The notes beneath the pieces are model-generated. The model saw only the letters and a program-made list of their open reading frames with translations. It had not been told where the DNA came from and searched no databases. Both the position numbers and the translations under genes were made by a program. A stretch of 27,871 bases of DNA, taken from assembly GCA_040758475.1 (NCBI GenBank), contig JBFLVN010000011.1, forward strand, positions 1-27,871, given 5' to 3'. The DNA comes from JBFLVN01 sp040758475. Lineage in GTDB: Bacteria > JAGRBM01. Below, one piece after another: positions 1-7,965 of the stretch (positions are counted from its first letter, which is position 1; each line of letters begins with the position of its first letter).

Positions 1-1613
1 AATCGACCTACCACTTCCTCCAAGGAGAACTCTTGGGCCAGCGCGGGGAATTCAAGGAAGCGCTCGCCGAATACGAAAAGGCCGCCCAGTACGACCCCGG
101 CTCCACCCAGTTACTCCTGAAGATCGCCCAGACGAAACTGGCCCTGCGCGATCCGGCCGGCGCCGAAAAAGCCGCCAAACAGATTTTCCAGATCGACTCC
201 GAAAACTTCGAGGCACACCTGCTCCTCGGCAAGATTTATTACGCCACCGGCCGGGAGGCCGAATCGATCGAATCCTTCGGCCGGGCCGTCAAGGCGAACC
301 CGGACAACCTGGAAGCCCTCCTTTTCTATGGGACGCTCCTGGCCGAAAACATGTACCTGGACGAGGCCGTCGAGGTCCTCACCCACGTCCTGGAAATCAA
401 CCCGGACGTGGATATCGTCCATTTCTCCCTCGGGAAAATTTACCAGGAACAGGGCAAGTGGGACCTGGCCGAAAACCATTACCGGCGCACCATCGAACTC
501 AACCCGGGTTTCAAGGCCGCTTACGCTGAAATCCTCAAGGTTTTCCAGGCGGAGGGCCAGCCCGAAAAGGCCGCTGAAATTTACCGGGAAATCCTCCTCA
601 ACGTGGGCGGCGACGACGTGACGCTCAAGGCGCAGATCGGGGAACTCCTCTTCGAACAGAAGAAACTCGACGAAGCGGCCGACGTCTTCGAGACGATCAA
701 GAAAGACGATCCTCTCAACCCGCGCGCCCTCTCCAAGCTGGGCCTCATCTACCTGGAACAAGAGCGCTACGCCGACGCCGTCTCCCAGTTCCAGCTTCTC
801 CTGGCCGCCAATCCAGAGAACGATGCCGTCCGCTACTACCTCGCCCTTTCCTACAACAAGCTCTCGAAAAACGATCTGGCCCGGGAAACGCTGGAGCTCA
901 TCCGGCCCGAATCGAAAATCTATCCCGACGCCGTGAGTTTCCTGGCCTACCTCGACGACGGCGACGGCCAGTTGGACGCGGCCCTTGAGCGCATCGAAAA
1001 CGCCCGCCAGCAGGTCGATACGTCCGGCCAGATCCGCCTTCTCCGCATGGAGGGCGATATCCTCCGGAAAGCCAAGCGCACGGACGACGCCATCCGGGTT
1101 TTCGAGGAAGCGGCGGTGCTGGCCCCGGACGATCCCGACCTTCACTTCGCCCTGGGCGTGGCGTGGGACCAGAAAAAAGACATGGACAAAATGCTCGCGT
1201 CCATGCGCCGGGTGCTCGAAATCAATCCCTCCCACGCGCTGGCGCTCAACTACATTGGCTACACCTGGGCCGATAAGGGAATGAATCTCGAAGAAGCCGA
1301 AAAAATGATCAGACAGGCCACCGCCCTTAAACCGGGTGATGGATACATCACGGATTCCCTGGGCTGGGTTTACTACCGGCAAGGAAAGCTCGAAGAAGCT
1401 GCTAGGACGCTGGAAGAGGCCGTCCGGCTGGCCCCGGAGGACGCCCAGATCGTCGCCCACCTGGGCGAGGTCTACCAGAAATTAAACCGCCTTCCCGAAG
1501 CGCTGGCAGCCTTCGAACAGGCCCTCTCCCTGGCCAAGGAAGAAGACCAGAAGCTCAAGGAAGACGTCCAAGCCGCCATCAAGGCTATCCGCAAGAAGCT
1601 CAAGCGCAGTTAG
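1..1613 (+). CDS. TPR-repeat protein, 5' end missing
   Basis: The reading frame is open from the first bases of the window: codons before the TTG at 33 already read as TPR-like sequence (YHFLQGELLGQ), so the true start lies upstream. At least 528 residues are present, built almost wholly of tandem 34-residue tetratricopeptide repeats with the usual small and aromatic residues and a Pro ending each unit (for example AVKANPDN, VLEINPDV, ALKPGDGY). It ends in a Lys-rich helix (KKLKRS). TPR solenoids act as protein-docking scaffolds; no enzymatic domain is visible. Its stop is 3 nt before the next start, so the two are probably co-transcribed. This pairing with a LolB-like lipoprotein suggests an envelope role, which is inference. 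Any signal peptide would lie outside the window. Confidence 0.9.
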   Translation, partial: STYHFLQGELLGQRGEFKEALAEYEKAAQYDPGSTQLLLKIAQTKLALRDPAGAEKAAKQIFQIDSENFEAHLLLGKIYYATGREAESIESFGRAVKANPDNLEALLFYGTLLAENMYLDEAVEVLTHVLEINPDVDIVHFSLGKIYQEQGKWDLAENHYRRTIELNPGFKAAYAEILKVFQAEGQPEKAAEIYREILLNVGGDDVTLKAQIGELLFEQKKLDEAADVFETIKKDDPLNPRALSKLGLIYLEQERYADAVSQFQLLLAANPENDAVRYYLALSYNKLSKNDLARETLELIRPESKIYPDAVSFLAYLDDGDGQLDAALERIENARQQVDTSGQIRLLRMEGDILRKAKRTDDAIRVFEEAAVLAPDDPDLHFALGVAWDQKKDMDKMLASMRRVLEINPSHALALNYIGYTWADKGMNLEEAEKMIRQATALKPGDGYITDSLGWVYYRQGKLEEAARTLEEAVRLAPEDAQIVAHLGEVYQKLNRLPEALAAFEQALSLAKEEDQKLKEDVQAAIKAIRKKLKRS

Positions 1614-1616
1614 TCC

Positions 1617-2489
1617 TTGAAATTAAGCCGATACCGAAACACCATCCTCCCCGTGGAACCGCCATCCCCCTATCAACCGGCGCCCGCCCGGCGCCTTTGC
1701 CGCGCCCTTCTCTCCATCTCGCTCCTCTGGTTTTCCGCCGGATGCGGATACCTGAGCCGCTGGCCCGCGGACGATGCGGTACGATCGGCCCTGGGCGGCC
1801 TGCTCCAGGGCCACCCCGAAGAGAAGACTTTCTGGGCCGACGGATGGCTCAAGGTCGAACGGGAAGGGAAAGGCATCTCCTTTCCCACGGAAATCTTCAT
1901 CCAGTTCCCCGACAAAGTGCGGCTCACGGCCTTCGGCCTCTTCGACCGGCCGGAAGCCTATGTGGCAAGCGATGGAGAGAAGATCAGCCTCTTTCTTCCC
2001 ACCTCCGCCCGTTTCCACCAGGGGCCGTCCGACGGCGAGGCGCTCGCCCTCGCCTTGGGGCTCCCGCCCATCCATGTCACGGAACTCCTCGCTTTCCTTT
2101 CCGGAAACCTTCCGCTCTCTCCGGAAAAAGCGCAGGCGGCCACCCTGTCCCAGGACAAGTGGGGCTCCCGCTGGATCGCCCGCCTGGGCCCGGTGGTCAA
2201 CGAAGACCACGTGTTCCTGAACATCGGCGCGACGCGGCTCCTCGGATTCAAGCGAATCCGGGAAAACTGGCGCTACGACGTCCGCTTCTCCCAGCTCCGC
2301 GGCCCCAGTTGCGGCGGCGGCGACCGGCCCCACCGGATCGAGATCACCTCCGCCCAGGCCCTCCTGCGGGCCACCTATTCGGAAATCGAACCCAACGCCG
2401 CCGTGGAAGACCCCGGCATTTTCACCCTCGCGCCCCCTCCCGGAATGCCGATTCTCCCCCTCTCCCCTTCGGCCCTTCTCTCCCACTGA
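1617..2489 (+). CDS. LolB/DUF4292-like outer-membrane lipoprotein
   Basis: This 290-residue protein has a basic N-terminus, a hydrophobic stretch (ALLSISLLWF) and a lipobox SAGC at about residues 40-43, so it should be lipid-modified. The mature part follows the pattern of LolA/LolB-fold proteins of the DUF4292 type: an early WADGWLKVER strand, then FPTEIFIQFPDKVRLTAFG, then the region of the YVASDGEKISLFLP strands. These proteins bind lipid or lipoprotein acyl chains in a half-barrel. The TTG start at 1617 lies 3 nt after the TPR gene stop; an in-frame GTG at 1653 would give a more typical short n-region and is a good alternative. Family assignment is by pattern only. Confidence 0.75.
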   Translation: MKLSRYRNTILPVEPPSPYQPAPARRLCRALLSISLLWFSAGCGYLSRWPADDAVRSALGGLLQGHPEEKTFWADGWLKVEREGKGISFPTEIFIQFPDKVRLTAFGLFDRPEAYVASDGEKISLFLPTSARFHQGPSDGEALALALGLPPIHVTELLAFLSGNLPLSPEKAQAATLSQDKWGSRWIARLGPVVNEDHVFLNIGATRLLGFKRIRENWRYDVRFSQLRGPSCGGGDRPHRIEITSAQALLRATYSEIEPNAAVEDPGIFTLAPPPGMPILPLSPSALLSH

Positions 2490-2512
2490 TCCGTTGACGC
2501 CCCCAGAGCGCC

Positions 2513-4228
2513 GTGGTACCGCCCTTCTCCGTGCACCACCGCCAAGCGCCACGAATCTGTTTTCTTCTTCTGCTGCTGGCGGCAGCCGCCTGCACGCGCG
2601 GCCCCATGGCCGCGCCGCCGGAGAAAAAGACCATCGACGCCCTGGCGGGGGCGCTCCTCGAAGTGCCACCCCGGGGAGAGCCCGGCAAACCGGGCGATTG
2701 GCTCGTGCGCGTCCTGGACGCGGAGCCCGACACTCTCAACCCCATCACGGCCACGGACGCCTACGAAAGCCAGATCAACGAATTCATTTACGAATCGCTC
2801 GTACGGCGTAATCCGAAAACGCTCGAATTTGAACCCCAGATCGCAGAGTCCTGGGAGTCTTCCAAGGACGGCCTCACTCACGTCTTTCACCTCCGCAAGG
2901 ACGTTCGTTTCCACGACGGCCATCCGCTTACCGCCGGCGACGTGGTGTTTTCCTACGACCGCATCCAGGACCCGAAAGTCGATTCCCCCTCTCTCAAGGT
3001 GTATTTCGTCGATGTAAAGGAATTCGTGAAACTGGACGACTACACCGTGAAGTGCGTTTACAAGAAGCCTTACTTCCGGGCTTTTGAAATCTGCGGCGCC
3101 TCCATCTCCGTCCTTCCCAAGCACGTCTTTGAAAAAGGGGATTTCAACGGCCACCCCAACAACCGCCACCCCATCGGCACCGGGCCCCTGCGCTTCGTGC
3201 GATGGAACACGGGCGAAGTCATCGAACTCGAGCCCAACCCGGGTTACTACGATCCCACCCGCGCGTTCCGTTTCAGCAAAGTCGTCTTCCGGGTCATTAC
3301 GGAAAACAGCGTGGCCCTCCAGGTGTTCAAGGAGGGAGACATCGACATCGCGGGCCTTTCGCCCGAGCAATGGATTCGCCAGACGGGCTCCAAGCGCTTC
3401 GAGCGCCGGGGGAACAAAGTCCTCTACGATTCGCGTTCCTATTCCTATATCGGCTGGAACCTCCGGCGGCCCAAGTTCCAGGACAAGCGGGTCCGGCAGG
3501 CCATGACGCGCCTTATCCCCCGGGAAGAAATCGCGCAGAAGCTCTACTACGGCATGGCCCGCGTCGTGTGCTCGGACGTCTTCTATCTCACTGACTATTA
3601 CGACAAAAACCTCGTGTGCCAGAAGCACGATCCGCAGAAGGCCAAGGAGCTTCTTGCCGAAGCCGGCTGGAAAGATACGGACGGCGACGGCGTGCTGGAC
3701 AAGAACGGCAAGCCGCTCGTTTTTGAATTGGCGAGCACGGCCGGCAACCCGGTCGCCGAAGCCATGTCGACCATCATCAAGGAAGAACTCGCCAAGGCGG
3801 GCGTTCAGATGAATATCCGCATGCTCGACTGGGCGGCGTTTCTCAAAAAAGTCCAGGACTGGGACTTTGATGCCTGCATGCTCGGCTGGAGCCTTTCCCT
3901 CGATCCCGACCCCTACCAGCTCTGGCATTCCTCCGGCGCGGACCAGAAAGGCTCTTCCAATCACGTCGGATATAAAAACAAGGAAGTAGATTCGATCATC
4001 GAGGAGTACCGCGAAAGCTTCGACAAGCAGAAACGGATCGAACTCCTCAAACGCTTCCAGGAAATCCTCTACGACGAAGAGCCCTATACCTTTCTCTTTT
4101 CGCAAAAGGCCCGCGTCGCCTACAACAAACGGATTGTGAACCTCCACTACTACCCCGGCGGGACGGACGCCCAGGAATGGTACGTCCCCGCCGGGGAAGA
4201 GCATTACGTCCGGATGGCCGCGCCGTGA
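2513..4228 (+). CDS. Peptide-type ABC transporter substrate-binding lipoprotein
   Basis: A family 5 solute-binding protein (SBP_bac_5, DppA/OppA type), up to 571 residues, normal for the family. A hydrophobic run ending in LAAAAC gives a lipobox, so it should be anchored by lipid at the membrane. Family hallmarks are visible: EPDTLNPITATDAYES near the mature N-terminus, ESLVRRNPKTLEFEPQIAES, the signature region WESSKDGLTHVFHLRKDVRF with HDGHPLTAGDVVFSYDR, and a later DTDGDGVLDKNGKPL segment. The GTG at 2513 is taken as start; GTG 2531 is in frame and would leave a tidier signal peptide. The stop TGA overlaps the next GTG start by 4 nt, indicating translational coupling to the permease. The ligand cannot be read from sequence; peptide is the default for the family. 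Confidence 0.92.
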   Translation: MVPPFSVHHRQAPRICFLLLLLAAAACTRGPMAAPPEKKTIDALAGALLEVPPRGEPGKPGDWLVRVLDAEPDTLNPITATDAYESQINEFIYESLVRRNPKTLEFEPQIAESWESSKDGLTHVFHLRKDVRFHDGHPLTAGDVVFSYDRIQDPKVDSPSLKVYFVDVKEFVKLDDYTVKCVYKKPYFRAFEICGASISVLPKHVFEKGDFNGHPNNRHPIGTGPLRFVRWNTGEVIELEPNPGYYDPTRAFRFSKVVFRVITENSVALQVFKEGDIDIAGLSPEQWIRQTGSKRFERRGNKVLYDSRSYSYIGWNLRRPKFQDKRVRQAMTRLIPREEIAQKLYYGMARVVCSDVFYLTDYYDKNLVCQKHDPQKAKELLAEAGWKDTDGDGVLDKNGKPLVFELASTAGNPVAEAMSTIIKEELAKAGVQMNIRMLDWAAFLKKVQDWDFDACMLGWSLSLDPDPYQLWHSSGADQKGSSNHVGYKNKEVDSIIEEYRESFDKQKRIELLKRFQEILYDEEPYTFLFSQKARVAYNKRIVNLHYYPGGTDAQEWYVPAGEEHYVRMAAP

Positions 4229-5238
4229 GGAACTATCTCCTAAAGCGCCTCCTCGTCCTGATCCCGACGCTCGTCGGGATCACGGTGGTGACGTTCTTCA
4301 TCATGCAGCTTGCCCCCGGAAGCCCGGTGGAGCGGCGCCTTGCCGCCCTCTACGCGGGTGAACGACAGGGGGCTATTTCGCAGGAAGTCATCGAACAGAC
4401 GAAAAAACTCTACGGCCTGGATAAACCCCTGCCCGTCCAGTACTGGAATTGGCTAAAACGCATCGCCCGTTTCGATTTCGGAGAATCCTTCAAGGATCAC
4501 CGGCCCGTGTCGGAGAAAATCTCCGAAGTCCTGCCAATCACGCTCACGCTCAACGCCATCTCGATTGTCTGCGTCTATCTCTTAAGCCTTCCTTGGGGGA
4601 TTTATTCCGCCAAAATCGCGGGCTCCAAGCTCGACCGGGGCGTCACGTTCTTTCTCTTTGTCCTCTACTCCCTCCCCTCTTTTTGGGTAGCAACCATGCT
4701 CATCCTCCTTCTCGGAGGGGGAGAATTCCTGGACGTTTTCCCTACGTACGGCATCCAGTCCTACGGCGCCGAGACCTGGGCTCTTCCCGCCCGCCTTTGG
4801 GATTGGACGAGGCACCTCTTCCTACCCGTGGCGTGCCTCTCCTACGGAGGGCTTGCGGTGCTGGCCCGCTACGCCCGGGTCTCCATGCAGGAAGTCATCA
4901 ACCAGGACTACATCCGCACGGCCCGGGCCAAGGGGCTCCCGGAAGTTAAAATCACCTACAAGCACGCTTTCCGGAACGCCCTTCTCCCGCTCATTACGCT
5001 TCTTGCCGGCCTTCTCCCCGAACTCTTCGGTGGCTCGGTCATCATCGAGACGATCTTTTCGATCCCCGGCATGGGGAAATTGGGGTTCGAGGCCATCCGC
5101 TCCCTGGACTACCCCCTCATCATGGCCATCACGACCATCTCAGCGTTGCTTACACTCATGGGAATCCTCATCGCCGACGTCCTTTACGTCGTGGCCGATC
5201 CGAGAATTTCCTTCGAAGGAAAGGCGGGGGAAGGGTAA
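4225..5238 (+). CDS. dppB: ABC transporter permease, DppB/YejB-like
   Basis: Inner-membrane permease of 337 residues. The GTG start at 4225 overlaps the preceding TGA (GTGA) and puts the classic first helix at the N-terminus (RNYLLKRLLVLIPTLVGIT). The TM1-proximal LAPGSP motif, the RFDFGES segment and the cytoplasmic EAA loop that contacts the ATPase (YIRTARAKGL, then HAFRNALLP) are all present. GGEFLDVFPTYGI and the ending DPRISFEGK are closer, from memory of the family, to YejB than to E. coli DppB. A frame-internal start at 4177 would sit inside the binding-protein gene and is rejected. The symbol is by family; the substrate is unknown. Confidence 0.92.
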   Translation: MRNYLLKRLLVLIPTLVGITVVTFFIMQLAPGSPVERRLAALYAGERQGAISQEVIEQTKKLYGLDKPLPVQYWNWLKRIARFDFGESFKDHRPVSEKISEVLPITLTLNAISIVCVYLLSLPWGIYSAKIAGSKLDRGVTFFLFVLYSLPSFWVATMLILLLGGGEFLDVFPTYGIQSYGAETWALPARLWDWTRHLFLPVACLSYGGLAVLARYARVSMQEVINQDYIRTARAKGLPEVKITYKHAFRNALLPLITLLAGLLPELFGGSVIIETIFSIPGMGKLGFEAIRSLDYPLIMAITTISALLTLMGILIADVLYVVADPRISFEGKAGEG

Positions 5239-6273
5239 ATGGACGCAATCCCTTCAACGTCTGCCGCTCCCGCTGCCGAGGGGCAAGGTTACTGGCGGGA
5301 AGCTTTTCGCCGCTTCCGCAAGGATCGTCTCGCCATGGCGGGATTTTCTCTCGTCATCGCTCTCTCGGTTGTCGCGCTTTTAGCGGACCTGCTGGCAAAC
5401 GGGAAACCCATCCTCTTCAAACACGAGGGAAAACTCACTTTCCCGGCACTCCATCTCACTCCCGAACTTCGCTCTTTGGATTTCGCGGAAATCCAGAAAA
5501 ATCTCCCCGAAGGGGAATGGATGCTCTGGGCCCCCGTCCCCTACGGCCCCACGGAGCACAATCTTTCGAGGCGCCTCGAACCCCCGTCCCGGGACCATCC
5601 CTTGGGAACGGACGACCGGGGCCGGGACGTCCTCTCCCGCCTCATCCACGGTTCGCGGGTGAGCCTTTCGGTGGGTTTCGTGGCCGAAGGAATCGCGCTG
5701 CTGATAGGCCTCTTCCTGGGGGCGCTTGCGGGCTATTACGGCGGCAAGGTGGACATGATCATCTCGCGGCTCATCGAAATCGTCATCTGCTTCCCCACGT
5801 TCTTCCTCATCCTCGCCGTGATCGCGTTCCTGCCGCCCTCCATCTACAACATCATGGTGGTCATCGGCCTGACAGGCTGGACGGGCATTGCGCGCCTCAC
5901 GCGCGCGGAAGTCCTCCGTGTCCGCACCCTCGATTACGTTCAAGCCGCCCGGGCCGCGGGCACGCCTGCCCCCCGGATCATTTTCCGCCACGTGCTCCCC
6001 AACGCCATCACCCCGGCCATCGTGAGCGTCACCTTCGGCGTCGCGGCGGCGATCCTCGTGGAAAGCTCCCTCTCCTTCCTCGGTTTCGGCGTTCCGCCCC
6101 CCACGGCTTCCTGGGGCGAAGTCCTCTCCCAGTCGCGCAGCTACATCGACTTCGCCTGGTGGCTCACGCTCTTTCCCGGCGCGGCCATCTTTGTGACCAT
6201 GACGGCCTACAATCTGGTGGGCGAAGGCCTTCGGGACGCGACCGATCCGCGCCTCGCGCGCGCACGCGGCTAA
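5239..6273 (+). CDS. dppC: ABC transporter permease, DppC/YejE-like
   Basis: Second inner-membrane permease, 344 residues. Its ATG follows the dppB stop directly (TAAATG), so the two are one translational unit. The EAA loop (YVQAARAAGTPAPRIIFRH), the LGTDDRGRDVLSRL motif and the ending GLRDATDPRL are typical of the DppC family. Between the first helix (about residues 33-52) and residue 118 there is a long extracytoplasmic insert (KPILFKHEGKLTFPALHL, then WMLWAPVPYGP). This resembles the insert of YejE, the microcin C/peptide importer permease, rather than DppC. That similarity is judged by eye. Confidence 0.92.
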   Translation: MDAIPSTSAAPAAEGQGYWREAFRRFRKDRLAMAGFSLVIALSVVALLADLLANGKPILFKHEGKLTFPALHLTPELRSLDFAEIQKNLPEGEWMLWAPVPYGPTEHNLSRRLEPPSRDHPLGTDDRGRDVLSRLIHGSRVSLSVGFVAEGIALLIGLFLGALAGYYGGKVDMIISRLIEIVICFPTFFLILAVIAFLPPSIYNIMVVIGLTGWTGIARLTRAEVLRVRTLDYVQAARAAGTPAPRIIFRHVLPNAITPAIVSVTFGVAAAILVESSLSFLGFGVPPPTASWGEVLSQSRSYIDFAWWLTLFPGAAIFVTMTAYNLVGEGLRDATDPRLARARG

Positions 6274-6296
6274 AAGGCGCGCCGGGCAAAGCCTTT
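6273..6296 (+). terminator. Weak hairpin after the permease genes
   Basis: AAAGGC (6273-6278) and GCCTTT (6291-6296) can pair around a 12-nt loop, followed by the pyrimidine-rich CTCTCTTCT. There is no true T run, so it is at best a leaky terminator between the permease genes and the separate promoter at 6312. Confidence 0.25.
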
Positions 6297-6311
6297 CTCT
6301 CTTCTAACCAA

Positions 6312-6340
6312 TTGGAACCGCTAGGGTTTTTCCTTATACT
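6312..6340 (+). promoter_or_regulatory. Strong sigma70-type promoter for the MshEN pair
   Basis: TTGGAA at 6312-6317 and TATACT at 6335-6340 are separated by exactly 17 nt. Expected transcription start is near 6347, about 20 nt before the GTG at 6367. It gives the two MshEN genes and the ATPase gene a start of their own, uncoupled from the binding protein and permeases. A perfect TGGCAC (6340-6345) with TAGC (6351-6354) at sigma54 spacing overlaps its downstream edge. Confidence 0.7.
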
Positions 6341-6366
6341 GGCACCCCAGTAGCGGGTGGATTCGC

Positions 6367-7143
6367 GTGGCCGTCCAGCGGGAAATCGAACCCGTCGATC
6401 GGGTTTTGCTCGAAGCGGGGCTCGTCGACGCCCTTCAACTCGCCGCCGCCCGGCGGCGGGCCGAGCGCGTGGGCGGGACCGTCCCGGGCAACCTCGTGCG
6501 GATGGGCCTCGTCCCCGAAACCAAGCTCCTCGACGTTCTCTCCCGGCGCTTCCGGATTCCCACGGCGGGGCGCGAACGCCTCGCTTCCCCCCAGCGGGAA
6601 GCCATCGACAAGATTCCCTTTGAAAGAGCCTACGAGCGGCGGATGCTGCCCCTGCGGATCGGGCGCGAGGGCGGGCGGCCCGTACTGGAAATCGCCGTGG
6701 CCGATCCGGCCGCCATCGCCGAATTGGAAAGTGATCCCATCCTGGCGGGAACGGAAATCCGCGCCTGCGTCTCCCCGGAAAGGGACATCGAGCGGGCCCT
6801 CGAATTGGCTTACGGGAAGAAGCCATCTCCCTTCCGCCCGAATGCTTCCCGCTCCGTCACCATGCACAAGGTTCTGGGCGACCTGCCGCCGCTAAGGCCC
6901 TCGGCGCCGCCGCCGGCGCCCCCCCCTCCGGTTTCCCCGGCGGGAGCCAAACCCTCGTCCGAAAGCGCTCCGGCACCCGTAGCAGAAGAGAAAAAAGCGC
7001 AAGCCAAGGACAGCGACTCCGTGTCCTCGCCTTCCAAGGAGATGGTCGCCCTCCGCGCCCTCATCGAATTGCTCGAATCGAAGGGCGTCCTCACCAAGGA
7101 CGATTTCATGAGCGCCTTGCAAAAACTCGCGGATCGCGGGTAA
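6367..7143 (+). CDS. Stand-alone MshEN-like protein with SHOCT-like tail, degenerate motifs
   Basis: Predicted 258-residue soluble protein. Residues about 8-155 follow the fold of MshEN/GspE N-terminal domains (two small helical modules, then a sandwich part with LEIAVADPAAIAELES). The ATPase half of GspE/PilB is absent. The 24-residue motifs that bind c-di-GMP in MshEN domains (RLGxxLxxxG...Q) are eroded: the first reads VDRVLLEAGLVDALQLAAAR, the second TVPGNLVRMGLVPETKLLDV. A Pro/Ala-rich linker (about 176-215) leads to a C-terminal helical hairpin (PSKEM, then SKGVLTKDDF) resembling a SHOCT oligomerisation motif. It is the paralogue of the next gene, which shares the same order and the same PSKEM junction. 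GTG start follows GGGTGG at 6355-6360. Role unknown; possibly a regulatory or dimer partner of its paralogue. Confidence 0.8.
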   Translation: MAVQREIEPVDRVLLEAGLVDALQLAAARRRAERVGGTVPGNLVRMGLVPETKLLDVLSRRFRIPTAGRERLASPQREAIDKIPFERAYERRMLPLRIGREGGRPVLEIAVADPAAIAELESDPILAGTEIRACVSPERDIERALELAYGKKPSPFRPNASRSVTMHKVLGDLPPLRPSAPPPAPPPPVSPAGAKPSSESAPAPVAEEKKAQAKDSDSVSSPSKEMVALRALIELLESKGVLTKDDFMSALQKLADRG

Positions 7144-7181
7144 GTAACTATGCGGGGGTTTTCCGAAGGGAGTAAGCCAGA

Positions 7182-7946
7182 ATGGCCCAACCACGAAAAA
7201 GGCTAGGCGAAATCCTGATCGACGCCGGGGTCATCGACGAATTCCAGCTCAAAAGCGCCCTCTCGGACCAGAAACGCTGGGGCGACAAGCTGGGTTCCAC
7301 CCTCGTCAAACTCGGCATGGTCACCGAAGAGATCATGGCCAAGGCCCTCTCCAGCCAGCTCAAGATCCCGAACGTCAACCTCCGGACGACCGAAGTACCG
7401 GCCGAGGTGTACAACCTGATCCCGGGCGAAAAAGCCAAGAAGCTTGGCGTCTTTCCGGTCATGGTGAAAAAAGAAGGAGCCAAGAAGGTCCTCTACGTCG
7501 CCATGAGCGATCCCACCAACCTGGGATCGGCCGATGAAATCCAGTTCCTCACGGGCCACACCGTCAAGCCGGTGATCGCCATGGACTCCCAGATTCAAGG
7601 AGCGATCGACCGCTATTACTTCGGCCGCATGGAGGCCTTGGACGCCGGTGGTGGCGGCGGCGCGGGAACCGATGCCGGAGCCCCTCCGAAGATCGATTCC
7701 GTCCCCATGCGCCTCGCCCGCGAAGCGGCCGAAAAGCCGGAGAAAATGCAGGTCCAGCGGGGTGGAGCCGATCTCTACGGCCCTTATGGTGGAGAGAGTG
7801 AAAAAGGCGGCAAGGCGGCTCCGGCCGCCGCCCCCGAGGATGGGAGGCCCCGCCCCTCCAAAGAGATGCTCGCGCTCCTGCGCCTTCTCTCCCGCAAGGG
7901 GATCATCACGAAGGAAGAATTCATCGAGGAGTTCAAGAACCTTTAG
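7182..7946 (+). CDS. Stand-alone MshEN protein with intact c-di-GMP-type motifs and SHOCT-like tail
   Basis: Predicted 254-residue soluble protein. Residues 7-30 (RLGEILIDAG to ALSDQ) and 36-59 (KLGSTLVKLG to ALSSQ) are two successive 24-residue motifs matching the MshEN consensus known to bind cyclic di-GMP. The second sub-domain follows (VLYVAMSDPTNLGSADEIQF). A Gly/Ala-rich linker (about 150-225) leads to a terminal PSKEMLALLRLLSRKGIITK EEF segment typical in pattern of SHOCT domains. No Walker motifs are present, so it is not a secretion ATPase. A good Shine-Dalgarno (GAAGGGAG, 7165-7172) precedes the ATG. It sits 38 nt after its degenerate paralogue and 19 nt before the transporter ATPase, so it is co-transcribed with both. 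c-di-GMP binding is inferred from the motif. Confidence 0.85.
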   Translation: MAQPRKRLGEILIDAGVIDEFQLKSALSDQKRWGDKLGSTLVKLGMVTEEIMAKALSSQLKIPNVNLRTTEVPAEVYNLIPGEKAKKLGVFPVMVKKEGAKKVLYVAMSDPTNLGSADEIQFLTGHTVKPVIAMDSQIQGAIDRYYFGRMEALDAGGGGGAGTDAGAPPKIDSVPMRLAREAAEKPEKMQVQRGGADLYGPYGGESEKGGKAAPAAAPEDGRPRPSKEMLALLRLLSRKGIITKEEFIEEFKNL

Positions 7947-7965
7947 CGGTTCCACCTCCCCCTCC

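Noticed and set aside
111..1460. 449-residue minus-strand open frame
   Set aside because: Shadow of the TPR gene in GC-rich sequence; no domain pattern or ribosome site.
2375..4204. 609-residue minus-strand open frame
   Set aside because: Antisense shadow of the substrate-binding protein gene, which has full family motifs on the plus strand.
4177..4224. Longer N-terminus for the first permease, starting at 4177
   Set aside because: It would overlap the binding-protein gene by 52 nt and place hydrophilic residues before the normal first helix; GTG 4225 with a 4-nt overlap fits the family.
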